Source: Gemmatimonadota bacterium
GTDB lineage: Bacteria; Gemmatimonadota; Gemmatimonadetes; Longimicrobiales; Gaopeijiaceae
Assembly: GCA_029879725.1 (NCBI GenBank)
Contig: JAOUPR010000002.1
Coordinates: forward strand, 1 to 64,000
Direction of reading: 5' to 3'
DNA length: 64,000 nt
The translations under genes and the position numbers were made by a program. Position 1 is the stretch's first letter. Each line of letters starts with the position of its first letter. Shown piece after piece: positions 7,833 to 16,063 of the stretch. A model generated the notes under the pieces. That model did no database searches. It had not been told where the DNA came from and saw nothing but the letters and a program-made list of their open reading frames with translations.

Positions 7833-9062
7833 ATGTCCGGTCGCTTGAGGAAGATAGGGGTCGTGCTCGGAGTCATGGGAGCCTCGGGATTCTGGGGTTG
7901 CCGTGGAGAGGGCCAGTCCGTGGAGAGCGACCTGGTCGTATCCTCCGACGCCGCGCTCGGGAGGGTGGCGGCGTCCTTCCTTCCCGATCTCGTGCGCCGT
8001 TCCGGGATGGAACTCGAGGCGCCGGTGCGGATCGAGAGGAGGACGCGGGAAGAGTTGGCGGCCTACCTCACCCGGAAGCTGGACGAGGAGTTTCCGGAGG
8101 AGCAGGCGGGATTGACGCGTTCGGCGTACGCGCTTTTCGGCCTCGTGTCTCCCGACACGGACCTCCGCGCCACGCTCCACTCCCTGTACACCGAACAGGT
8201 CGCCGGCTTCTACGAGCCGGACTCCGCGGCGCTCTTCCTTCTCGACGACCAGCCGAAGGAGATGGTGGAAGGAGTCCTTCTCCACGAGTTGGTGCACGCC
8301 GTTCAGGACCAGACCGCGGACCTGAAGGCACTTACGGACGACTCTCTGGGGAACGACCGGAAGACCGCGGCCCATGCCGCCATCGAAGGTCATGCCATGC
8401 TGGTGATGATGGAGTTCGTGGCGGAGCGCGCCCAGGGGAGGGAGGTGGATCTCGGCGCGATCGACGACTTCGCCGGGACGCTCCGACCCGCCATGGAGGG
8501 GATGGCCGGAGAATTTCCCGCGCTCAGCAACGCGCCGGAGGTCCTTCGTGCGTCGCTCCTCTTTCCCTACCTGGAGGGAACGAGCTACGTGCAACGCCTC
8601 TGGCACGCCACGGAGGAACGAACCAACCCGTTCGAGGACAGGCTTCCGCTGTCGACGGAGCAGGTCATGACCGGTGACCTCACGGACGTTCCGGTGCACC
8701 TCGACGTGGAGGTTCCGCGGGGCGGCACGGTTCTGGAATCCGACGGGCTCGGCCGCCTGGAGGTGGAGGTACTCCTGCGGACCCATGCCGGCGAGTCCGC
8801 GGTGGTCGCCGGGACCGGGTGGGGTGGGGACCGCTACGTCCTGGTGGAGAGCGACGGAGGACGCCGGAGCCTCGTCTGGTATTCGGTGTGGGATTCGGAA
8901 CGGGATCGAGAGGAGTTCGTGGAGGCGTTGGCTCCGCACCTCGCATCGTTTCCAGCCGGGGCTCGCATGGAGCGAGTGGACGTGGACGGACTCTCCGGGG
9001 TGCGTCTCGAGGTGGGGGATCCGCCGCCGTCCGCTGCCCGTCGGGTGATGGGTTCCCGTTGA
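7833..9062 (+). CDS. Putative lipoprotein with HExxH zinc-metallopeptidase motif
   Basis: A 409-residue exported protein with a hydrophobic N-terminus ending at Cys23 (GFWGC), an atypical lipobox. A gluzincin-like active site is present: HELVH at 151-155 in VLLHELVHAVQDQ, followed by AAIEGHAMLVMMEF, whose Glu185 may be the third zinc ligand. The N-terminal third (about 40-130) is helical; the C-terminal third (about 290-400) looks like a beta-rich accessory domain. The ATG follows GAGGGTAGGG. The aroB start lies 14 bases after the stop, so the two are probably cotranscribed, with no obvious functional link. I do not recognise a named family. Confidence 0.7.
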   Translation: MSGRLRKIGVVLGVMGASGFWGCRGEGQSVESDLVVSSDAALGRVAASFLPDLVRRSGMELEAPVRIERRTREELAAYLTRKLDEEFPEEQAGLTRSAYALFGLVSPDTDLRATLHSLYTEQVAGFYEPDSAALFLLDDQPKEMVEGVLLHELVHAVQDQTADLKALTDDSLGNDRKTAAHAAIEGHAMLVMMEFVAERAQGREVDLGAIDDFAGTLRPAMEGMAGEFPALSNAPEVLRASLLFPYLEGTSYVQRLWHATEERTNPFEDRLPLSTEQVMTGDLTDVPVHLDVEVPRGGTVLESDGLGRLEVEVLLRTHAGESAVVAGTGWGGDRYVLVESDGGRRSLVWYSVWDSERDREEFVEALAPHLASFPAGARMERVDVDGLSGVRLEVGDPPPSAARRVMGSR

Positions 9063-9076
9063 GGGAGGATCCGGGG

Positions 9077-10195
9077 GTGCCGGTGGTGGACGGGCGGGTC
9101 ACGGTCCGGTCCGGGGGTGGGGACTATCCGGTCGTCATCGGAGCCGGCCTGCGCCACGTTCTTCCGTCCATCCTGGCGGAACATGCGCCGGCCCACCGAT
9201 ACGCGGTGATCTCCGACGACCGCGTCGCACCCCTGTACGCGGCCCCCCTGGTAGAGGGACTCGAAGGGGCCGGAGTGAGGGCGGACCTCTTCGTCTTTCC
9301 CCACGGAGAGGCCTCCAAGAACCGGGACGAATGGGCCCGACTGACGGACGCCATGCTGAGCGCGGGGCACGGGCGCGATAGTGTCGTGATCGCCGTGGGC
9401 GGGGGAGTCACGGGAGATCTGGCCGGATTCGTCGCGTCCACGTATCAACGTGGGATTCCCGTGGTGCAGGTGCCCACGAGCCTGGTGGCCATGATCGATG
9501 CGTCCGTTGGGGGCAAGACGGGCCTGGACGTTCCCGCGGGAAAGAACCTCGTCGGTGCCTTCCACCCGCCCCGCGTGGTCGTGGCCGACCCGGAGACGAT
9601 CCTGACCCTTCCCCCGTTCGAGAGGGGACAGGGTCTGGTGGAGGCGATGAAGCATGGGGCGATCCTCGACGACGCCTACCTCCGGGAGTTGGTGGCGGAT
9701 TCCGGTCGGCTTCTCCAGGGCGAGGTTGCCGCGGTCACGCGGGCCGTGTCCCGGTCGGTGTCCCTGAAGGCCGGAGTCGTGACCGAAGACGAGCGGGAAG
9801 CCGGGTATCGAGAGATCCTGAACTTCGGGCATACGCTGGGCCATGCCATCGAGGCGGCGTCGGCGCTCCGCGTGCCCCACGGGTCCGCGGTGGCGGCGGG
9901 GATGGTGCTCGAGGCACGCCTGGGCGAGAGGGTGGGCGTCACGGAGTCCGGGAGCGCCGAGACTCTCCTTCAGTCCCTCCGGGCTCTCGGTCCGGACATC
10001 ATTCCGCCGATCCCGTGTCCGTCGGATCGGATCGCGAGCTTCCTGAGCGCGGACAAGAAGGCGAGGAAGGGCAGTCCGAGGTTCGTTCTTCTCCGAGCTC
10101 CGGGGGAAGTGTGCTCCGACGGCGCGTGGAGCCGTGAGCTGCCCATGGACACAGTGGAGACGGTGTTGCGGACGGAATGGCCGACCGCAGGTTGA
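9077..10195 (+). CDS. aroB: 3-dehydroquinate synthase
   Basis: A 372-residue NAD- and zinc-dependent enzyme that cyclises DAHP to 3-dehydroquinate, second step of the shikimate pathway. Typical stretches are the HGEASKN phosphate region, VVIAVGGGVTGDLAGF (nucleotide binding), VPTSLVAMIDASVGGKTG, EAMKHGAI (zinc Glu), NFGHTLGHAIE (zinc His) and DKKARKG near the C-terminus. The GTG at 9077 was chosen because GGGAGGA lies 8 bases upstream; a TTG at 9059 overlapping the previous stop is the alternative and would add 6 residues. No other aro gene is in the window. Confidence 0.94.
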   Translation: MPVVDGRVTVRSGGGDYPVVIGAGLRHVLPSILAEHAPAHRYAVISDDRVAPLYAAPLVEGLEGAGVRADLFVFPHGEASKNRDEWARLTDAMLSAGHGRDSVVIAVGGGVTGDLAGFVASTYQRGIPVVQVPTSLVAMIDASVGGKTGLDVPAGKNLVGAFHPPRVVVADPETILTLPPFERGQGLVEAMKHGAILDDAYLRELVADSGRLLQGEVAAVTRAVSRSVSLKAGVVTEDEREAGYREILNFGHTLGHAIEAASALRVPHGSAVAAGMVLEARLGERVGVTESGSAETLLQSLRALGPDIIPPIPCPSDRIASFLSADKKARKGSPRFVLLRAPGEVCSDGAWSRELPMDTVETVLRTEWPTAG

Positions 10196-10247
10196 CGACG
10201 TTTCTAATTGGTTGTAATGCAAAGAGTTACCCACACGGGTATCGGAT

Positions 10248-10277
10248 TTGACGCTGACCTCCGACACCTCCTATCTT
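10248..10277 (+). promoter_or_regulatory. Sigma70-type promoter for the acyl-CoA ligase gene
   Basis: TTGACG (10248-10253) and TATCTT (10272-10277) are separated by 18 bases, 36 bases ahead of the ligase ATG and in the AT-richest part of this gap. It matches five of six -35 positions. The predicted transcript would start near 10284 and include the GGAGG ribosome site at about 10305. Confidence 0.6.
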
Positions 10278-10313
10278 TCCGTTCTTCACGCTAATTCTCC
10301 GCCTGGAGGTACC

Positions 10314-11915
10314 ATGGCGCTCATCGAGCGCTTCAAGGGATCCACCGCCGCGGCCGCGCTGGCCACCAGGGCGACGTCCGATTCGGGGAGCGTATTCCTC
10401 CGACTGGCCGACGGCACCGTGGTGACCTATGGCGAGGTGGAGAGCCGCACCGAGGCTCTGGCGGCGGCTCTGGCGGATCTCGGTGTGGAGACGGGAGACC
10501 GGGTGGCGCTCCTCCTCCCCGCGGGAGAGGAATTCGTCCTTTCTCTGTTCGCCGTGGCGCGGTTGGGTGCCACGGTCGTCCCACTGGATCCTCGACTGAC
10601 GCCCGCGGAGCTTCGATACCTCCTTCGGCATTCCGAAGCGGTCTGCTGCGTCACCATGGAGCGGGTCGAAGAGATGGACTTCCTCGAGTTCTTCGAGGAT
10701 CTCCTGGTGAGCCTCCCTGAACTGCAGTATCTCGTCACCGTGGGGGAGGAAGATCTCTGGTACGATGATCGGATCTTCCAGTTCGAGGATCTGCTCTCCG
10801 CCGGTGCCGGTCGGGACTACGTCGCTCCGGACATCGACCCGGAGCGGGACTGTCTCGCCATCCTCTACACTTCGGGAACCACGGGGAAGCCCAAGGGGGT
10901 GAAGCTCTCCCACGCGAACATCCTTTCCGTGGCCGCCGGTACGGCCGACGCCCTGGGTATCCGCCCCGACGATCGGGTGGTGGGAGTGGGGGGCTTCCAC
11001 CACGTGTTCGGACTCGGACCGGGGATCATGGCCACGCTCCTCGCCGGTGCGTCCATCATCGTGAAGAGCGGCGACGGTCCCGAAGCGGTGCTCGATCTCG
11101 TGGAGGGACACGGGGCGACGGTGCACTACGGGATCCCGACGGACTTCGTTGCGGAGCTCTGGGCCATGGAGCGGAGCCCTCGCTCCCTCGGCTCCCTCCG
11201 TCTCGCCATGATCGCGGGCGCTCCGGCCGGGGACGAGCTCGTTCGGCAGGTGCGAGCCCGGATCTGTCCCAACGTGGTCGTGGCGTACTCCCTCACGGAG
11301 ACCGCGTCGACGTTGTGCGTTTCCCGTTGGGACGACGACGAGGACAAGCAGGCGTTCACGGTGGGACGGCCCCTTCCCGGTACCACGCTTCGGATACTGG
11401 AGAAGGACGGGAGCGTCCTGCCGGTGGAGAGTGTGGGGGAGATCGCCGTGCGAGGACCGGGGGTCATGCTCGGCTACTACCGGCAGCCCAGGGAGACATC
11501 CAACTCCCTGGACGCGGAGGGGTATTTCCTCACGGGTGACCTGGGGATGCTCGATGAGGACGGGTACCTCCATTTGGTGGGCCGGAGCAAGGAGGTTATC
11601 ATTAGGTCTGGCTTCAATGTGTACCCCATGGAGGTGGAGGCTCGGCTCGAGTCCCATCCCGCGGTCCACGAGGTGGCGGTGGTCGGCATGGCCGACCCGT
11701 TCCTCGGCGAAGCCATCTGTGCCTGCGTAGTTCCTGTGGAGGGCGCGATCGTCACCGAGTCCGAGCTTGTGGCCTGGTGCCAGGAGGTTCTGGCGGACCA
11801 CAAAGTTCCCGACAACGTGAGGTTTTTCGATGGCTTCCCCCACACAGGGTCAGGCAAGATCCACCGGGTGGAGATTTCGCGCTCCTTGAGAGCCGGGAGC
11901 CACCCGGGCACATAA
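10314..11915 (+). CDS. Long-chain acyl-CoA ligase-like AMP-forming synthetase
   Basis: A 533-residue adenylate-forming enzyme, about the length of FadD-type ligases, activating a carboxylic acid to its acyl-CoA through an acyl-adenylate. It has the P-loop-like [16 protein letters not shown] (about 182-197), YSLTETAST, the GYFLTGDLGMLDEDGYLHLVGR hinge, SKEVIIRSGFNVYPMEVE, and the catalytic Lys in HTGSGKIHR near the C-terminus. The ATG at 10314 follows GGAGG by 5 bases. It stands alone with its own promoter. Fatty acid chain length cannot be judged; long-chain is the default guess. Confidence 0.87.
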   Translation: MALIERFKGSTAAAALATRATSDSGSVFLRLADGTVVTYGEVESRTEALAAALADLGVETGDRVALLLPAGEEFVLSLFAVARLGATVVPLDPRLTPAELRYLLRHSEAVCCVTMERVEEMDFLEFFEDLLVSLPELQYLVTVGEEDLWYDDRIFQFEDLLSAGAGRDYVAPDIDPERDCLAILYTSGTTGKPKGVKLSHANILSVAAGTADALGIRPDDRVVGVGGFHHVFGLGPGIMATLLAGASIIVKSGDGPEAVLDLVEGHGATVHYGIPTDFVAELWAMERSPRSLGSLRLAMIAGAPAGDELVRQVRARICPNVVVAYSLTETASTLCVSRWDDDEDKQAFTVGRPLPGTTLRILEKDGSVLPVESVGEIAVRGPGVMLGYYRQPRETSNSLDAEGYFLTGDLGMLDEDGYLHLVGRSKEVIIRSGFNVYPMEVEARLESHPAVHEVAVVGMADPFLGEAICACVVPVEGAIVTESELVAWCQEVLADHKVPDNVRFFDGFPHTGSGKIHRVEISRSLRAGSHPGT

Positions 11916-12038
11916 CGCGCGCCGCCGGCATCCAAGGTGATGCTTCGACGGACTTCCCTGACCCCAGACGTGATCGAATGACGCTTCCGGGGTGGGGAGG
12001 TTTCGCGGCGCTCCCAACAGCTGCGAGTAAAACACAAC

Positions 12039-13799
12039 ATGGGTAACCCGTATTCCAACGCTCCCCACGCCGGGAGCGTGAGCTTCGCCGGAACAGGAGC
12101 TCCGCACGCCGCGCTTCTCATCGACTTCGACAACGTCACGATGGGGATGCGCAGCGATCTTTCCAAGGAACTGAAGAACCTGCTGGCGTCCGACGTCATC
12201 AAGGGCAAGGTCAGCGTCCAGCGCGCCTATGCCGACTGGCGGCGCTATCCGCAGTACATCGTCCCGCTCTCCGAAGCGTCCGTCGACCTCATCTTCGCTC
12301 CCGCGTACGGGAGCAACAAGAAGAACGCGACGGACATCCGCATGGCCATCGACGCGCTGGAGCTGGTGTTCATCCGGCCCGAGATCGGTACGTACATCCT
12401 GCTCACGGGAGACTCGGACTTCTCGAGTCTGGTACTCAAGCTGAAGGAGTACGGGAAGTACGTGATCGGTGTCGGGATCCAGGAATCGACTTCCGACATC
12501 CTCGTGCAGAACTGTGACGAGTACTACTCGTACACCAGTCTCACCGGTCTGAAGAAGACCACCGAGGCGGACCAGCGCGCCATGGATCCGTGGGTCCTCG
12601 TCTCCGAAGCGCTCAAGAAGATGGTGGACCGCAAGGACGTGATGCGTTCCGACCGGCTCAAGCAGGTGATGCAGGAGATGGATTCGTCCTTCGACGAGGG
12701 TGGATTCGGGTTCAGCAAGTTCAGCAAGTTCCTGGCGGAGGCCTCGTCACGGGGGTTGATCAAGCTCCAGAAGATGGAGAACGGCCAGTACGAGGTGGGT
12801 CCGGTGAAGGGCGGCGGGCGCAGGCGGCGCGACGAGGTCCCGGAGGACCGCGGCCCCCGGAGAGACCGGGACCGCGACCGTGGACGTGGCCGACGGGATC
12901 GCGAGCGCAGGCCCCGTGGAGACGAGACGGAGGAAGGTCAGACGACCGCCCCGCCCGCCGAGGCGGAGGCGTCCGGCGATCGCGGGGCGGCCTCCTCCCC
13001 CGTCGAAGCCGCCTTCACGTTGCTGGCGGAAGTCTTGGCCGAGCTCCGGGATTCCGGGCGCGACTCGGTCCGTGATTCGGATCTGAAGCGAAGGGTGTTG
13101 GAAAGGGATCCCGCCTTCGACGAGACCGAGTTGGGATTCGGAAAGTTCAGCAAGTTCCTGGAGGGCGCGTCGGACGCCCGGATCGTCGACCTGCGCCGGA
13201 ACGACGCGGGCAATATCGAGGTGTCCTTGCCCAGGGACGGAGGAGACGCGGGTAGGAGGGAGGCGCCCGCCGTGTCCGAGCCGATCATGGACGCTCCCCC
13301 TCCCCGTGAGAGGGTGGTGGAGAAGGTGGAGGAGATCGACGCCTCGTCCCTGGGAGATCAGGGCCTCAGGCTCGGGCCACGTCGCGGCACGACGCGTCGG
13401 CGCGGTGCCGACGAGGCTCTCACGCTCTTCGAGGGTCAGGCGGTGCCCCGCGGTGCCGCTCCGACTCCGACTCCGGCACCGGCTCCCGAGAAGGCCGATG
13501 AGCCGGCGCCGCCGAGAGCACCCACGGGTTCGTCCGACTTCGACGCCACCGCGCTCGGCCTCCCCACCGACCCGAGTGCCATCCTCCGCTATCTCGCGCA
13601 TCGGTACAAGGGTGTCGGTGAGAAGACCGCGGAGGGTCTGGTGGAGCGTTTCGGAGCCGACCTCTTCCGGGTTCTCCGGGACGACCCCGAGGCGCTGTCT
13701 TCGGTGATCGGCCCCAAGCGTGCAGAGCAGGTGCTCGCCGCGTGGAACACCGACTACGCCCGCCGTACCGGTGGCGGGAAGAGCGGCGGCGCCAGCTGA
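12039..13799 (+). CDS. NYN-domain putative RNase with two OST-HTH/LOTUS domains and a C-terminal helix-hairpin-helix
   Basis: A 586-residue multidomain protein. Residues about 22-165 form a NYN (PIN-like, DUF88/LabA) domain with acidic residues at LLIDFDN (D29, D31), D99 and LLTGDSDF (D125, D127), the usual metal-binding set of nucleases. Two OST-HTH/LOTUS-type modules follow (about 184-254 and 322-396); both carry nearly the same GFxKFSKFLxxAS core and look like an internal duplication. They are separated by an Arg/Asp-rich RGG-like linker (260-300). A Pro-rich linker then leads to a helix-hairpin-helix region (about 510-570, KGVGEKTAEGLVERFG and IGPKRAEQVL). The whole suggests RNA binding and cleavage. 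The ATG has no clear Shine-Dalgarno. The substrate is unknown. Confidence 0.85.
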   Translation: MGNPYSNAPHAGSVSFAGTGAPHAALLIDFDNVTMGMRSDLSKELKNLLASDVIKGKVSVQRAYADWRRYPQYIVPLSEASVDLIFAPAYGSNKKNATDIRMAIDALELVFIRPEIGTYILLTGDSDFSSLVLKLKEYGKYVIGVGIQESTSDILVQNCDEYYSYTSLTGLKKTTEADQRAMDPWVLVSEALKKMVDRKDVMRSDRLKQVMQEMDSSFDEGGFGFSKFSKFLAEASSRGLIKLQKMENGQYEVGPVKGGGRRRRDEVPEDRGPRRDRDRDRGRGRRDRERRPRGDETEEGQTTAPPAEAEASGDRGAASSPVEAAFTLLAEVLAELRDSGRDSVRDSDLKRRVLERDPAFDETELGFGKFSKFLEGASDARIVDLRRNDAGNIEVSLPRDGGDAGRREAPAVSEPIMDAPPPRERVVEKVEEIDASSLGDQGLRLGPRRGTTRRRGADEALTLFEGQAVPRGAAPTPTPAPAPEKADEPAPPRAPTGSSDFDATALGLPTDPSAILRYLAHRYKGVGEKTAEGLVERFGADLFRVLRDDPEALSSVIGPKRAEQVLAAWNTDYARRTGGGKSGGAS

Positions 13800-13822
13800 C
13801 GGGGGTCCCCCTCGCGCCCTGG

Positions 13823-14488
13823 TTGGCGGGAATCGACCCGCCCTCGCCAAGGGTCCCCCTGAGCCCGGCGTTCTTCTTGCGTCCGGTGGCGGAGGTGGCC
13901 CGAGATCTCCTCGGCTGTGTGCTGGTTTCCACGGTCGGGGAGATCCGCACGTCCGGGGTGATCGTGGAGACGGAGGCGTACGGCGGAGCCGAGGATCCGG
14001 CCTCCCACGCCGCCACCCGCGGCGGGGTCACTCCCCGGAATCGAGCCATGTTCGGCCCGGCGGGGAGGGCGTACGTCTATCGCAGCTATGGCATGCACTG
14101 GTGCATGAACGTGGTGGCCGGCCCGGCCGGCACGGCCGCGGCGGTGCTCCTCCGCGGCCTCGATCCGCTGGAAGGTCGGGAAGGCATGCTGAAGCGCAGG
14201 GAAGGCCGCCGCCCGCTCTGTTCGGGCCCGGGGCGTCTGACCCAGGCCATGGAGATCACCGATGCCCTCTACGGACACGACCTCTCCCTCCCGCCACTTG
14301 CGATCCGGTCGGGGTGGGCCGTAGATGATGCCCTGATCGGTATCTCGGGGCGGGTAGGGGTATCGGTGGCGGGGACGTGGCCGTACCGTTTCTTCGTTCG
14401 GGGATCTCCCGGAGTATCTCCCGCCCGGGGCGCCGCTGCTTCGCGGCCCGCCCGCGACCAGACCAGAACCAGGAGAGAGCGTTCATGA
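13823..14488 (+). CDS. mpg: DNA-3-methyladenine glycosylase (AAG/MPG family)
   Basis: A ~221-residue base-excision repair glycosylase that removes alkylated purines. Family features are DLLGCVLV, VIVETEAYGGAEDPASHA (catalytic Glu), the FGPAGRAYVYRSYGMHWCMN stretch, AVLLRGLDPLEG, and LCSGPGRLTQAMEITDALYGHDL. The start is uncertain: the TTG at 13823 avoids overlap with the upstream gene; a GTG at 13742 would overlap it by 58 bases. The C-terminus is extended by an Ala/Arg-rich tail that overlaps the nhaC start as ATGA, so the NYN gene, mpg and nhaC may be one transcript. Confidence 0.88.
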   Translation: MAGIDPPSPRVPLSPAFFLRPVAEVARDLLGCVLVSTVGEIRTSGVIVETEAYGGAEDPASHAATRGGVTPRNRAMFGPAGRAYVYRSYGMHWCMNVVAGPAGTAAAVLLRGLDPLEGREGMLKRREGRRPLCSGPGRLTQAMEITDALYGHDLSLPPLAIRSGWAVDDALIGISGRVGVSVAGTWPYRFFVRGSPGVSPARGAAASRPARDQTRTRRERS

Positions 14489-15897
14489 CGGATCCCACGT
14501 GGGTATCGGTGCTGCCGCCGGTGCTGGCCATCGCATTGGCCATCATCTCGAGGCAGGTGTACCTCTCCCTCGCCGGCGGGATCTGGCTGGGCTGGACGAT
14601 CCTGGAAGGCTGGAATCCACTCACGGGGATGGCGTCGGCCATCGATGGAATCATCGTGGTGTTCCAGGATCCCGGGGATACCCGGGCGATCCTGTTCACC
14701 ATCGTGATCGGGGCCCTCATCGCGACGGTGGAAGCTTCCGGAGGCGTGCGGGGCTTCGTGGCCTTTCTCGAGAGCCGCGAATGGGTCAACAACGTCAAGC
14801 GGTCTCAGCTCCTCGCGTGGGCGGTGGGTGTGTTGATCTTCATCGAGTCCAACATCACCGTGCTCGTGGCGGGCTCCGTGGCGCGTCCCCTGTGTGACCG
14901 GTACCGGTGTTCACGCGAGAAGCTGGCGTACATCATCGACTCCACGTCCGCGCCCATCTGCATCCTCATACCGATGAACGCGTGGGGCGCCTACAACCTC
15001 CAGATCCTCGAGGGGTTGGGCGTGGAGGATGCGCTCGGTGTGTTTCTTCGCTCCATCGCGTTCAACTTCTACTCCATCGCCGCCGTGCTGTTGGCGCTGG
15101 CCACGATTCTGTGGGGGATCGACATCGGACCCATGCGCAAGGCGGAAGAGCGCACGCGGGGGGGTGAGCTCCTGTGGCCGGGTTCCACGCCCATGATCGA
15201 CGAGAGTCTGCTGACGCCGGAACCCGTCGACCGGATCCCTCCCCGCGCGGTGAACATGATCCTTCCCATCGTGGCCATGGTGCTGTGCATGCCGGCGTCC
15301 CTCTACATCACGGGGGGGGGCGACCTCATGAACGGGTCGGGCTCCACCAGCGTCCTCTGGTCGGTTCTGTTCGGACTGGCGGTGGCATGGATCCTCCTTC
15401 TTTCCCAGCGTGCCTTCACCCAGCACGAGTTGGTGAAGGTGGGGCTGAAGGGAGCCGGAGGGCTGGTACCGCTGGCACTCATCCTCCTGCTGGCTCTCGC
15501 CCTGGGGGATGTCGCCAAGGCCCTGGGTACCGGGGAGTACGTCGCCCAGGTCACCAACGGTGTGTTGCCCAATTTCCTGTTCCTCCCGCTCATCTTTCTC
15601 GTCGCCGCCGGGACCGCGTTCTCCACGGGAACGAGTTGGGGGACCTTCGCCATCATGCTCCCCATCGCGGTGCCGGCCGCATCCGCGCTGGGACTTCCTC
15701 TGGCGCCTTTCGTGGCCGCGTCGCTGTCGGGCGGTGTCTTCGGGGACCACTGCTCCCCCATCAGTGACACCACGATCATCTCGTCCATGGCCGCGGCCAC
15801 GGATCACATCGACCATGTGCGCACGCAGCTGCCGTATGCCCTGATCGGCGGGACCGTCGCCACGGTATGCTTTTCGGTGGTGGGCGCGCTCCTCTGA
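14485..15897 (+). CDS. nhaC: NhaC-family Na+/H+ antiporter-like membrane protein
   Basis: A 470-residue polytopic inner-membrane protein with about 11-12 hydrophobic segments. The NhaC hallmark GGVFGDHCSPISDTTIISS (about 412-430) and the GTSWGTFAIMLPIAVP segment before it are present, as is SNITVLVAGSVARPL in the first half. NhaC members exchange Na+ for H+; some relatives carry malate or lactate/Na+, so the substrate is not certain. The ATG at 14485 overlaps the glycosylase stop as ATGA and follows AGGAGAGA, which rules out the longer upstream reading. Confidence 0.85.
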   Translation: MTDPTWVSVLPPVLAIALAIISRQVYLSLAGGIWLGWTILEGWNPLTGMASAIDGIIVVFQDPGDTRAILFTIVIGALIATVEASGGVRGFVAFLESREWVNNVKRSQLLAWAVGVLIFIESNITVLVAGSVARPLCDRYRCSREKLAYIIDSTSAPICILIPMNAWGAYNLQILEGLGVEDALGVFLRSIAFNFYSIAAVLLALATILWGIDIGPMRKAEERTRGGELLWPGSTPMIDESLLTPEPVDRIPPRAVNMILPIVAMVLCMPASLYITGGGDLMNGSGSTSVLWSVLFGLAVAWILLLSQRAFTQHELVKVGLKGAGGLVPLALILLLALALGDVAKALGTGEYVAQVTNGVLPNFLFLPLIFLVAAGTAFSTGTSWGTFAIMLPIAVPAASALGLPLAPFVAASLSGGVFGDHCSPISDTTIISSMAAATDHIDHVRTQLPYALIGGTVATVCFSVVGALL

Positions 15898-15929
15898 CGA
15901 GGGCGGGTGGGCCTCCCGCTGTCGCTCCC

Positions 15930-15947
15930 GGGGGTGGATCCACCCCC
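15930..15947. terminator. 18-bp perfect palindrome after nhaC
   Basis: GGGGGTGGATCCACCCCC is a perfect palindrome 32 bases after the nhaC stop and can extend outward past one mismatch by two G-C pairs. As RNA it would form a 7-8 bp GC-rich stem with a very tight loop. There is no T-tract. It may terminate nhaC transcription or be part of the etf leader. Confidence 0.4.
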
Positions 15948-15968
15948 AGGGTGGGGGGTACGTGGGCG

Positions 15969-15994
15969 CGGTCACGGGATCGACGCCGTGACCG
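15969..15994 (+). promoter_or_regulatory. Second hairpin of the etfB leader
   Basis: CGGTCACGG (15969-15977) pairs perfectly with CCGTGACCG (15986-15994) around an 8-base loop. It is the middle of three hairpins between nhaC and etfB. No T-run follows, so an RNA-structural or protein-binding role in the leader is as likely as termination. Confidence 0.4.
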
Positions 15995-16014
15995 ACTACC
16001 TGAACGAACATCCA

Positions 16015-16034
16015 GGGGTGCGGGTACGCACCCC
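16015..16034 (+). promoter_or_regulatory. Third hairpin, directly upstream of the etfB ribosome site
   Basis: GGGGTGCG (16015-16022) pairs perfectly with CGCACCCC (16027-16034) around a GGTA tetraloop. It ends 16 bases before the GGGAGAGG ribosome site of etfB, a position where folding could influence translation start. Confidence 0.42.
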
Positions 16035-16063
16035 CCGACAACCCGGAAAAGGGAGAGGTTCCC

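Noticed and set aside
11916-12038. Extra gene in the gap between the ligase and the NYN gene
   Set aside because: The open frames across it are short, overlap both neighbours and lack ribosome sites or recognisable protein character.
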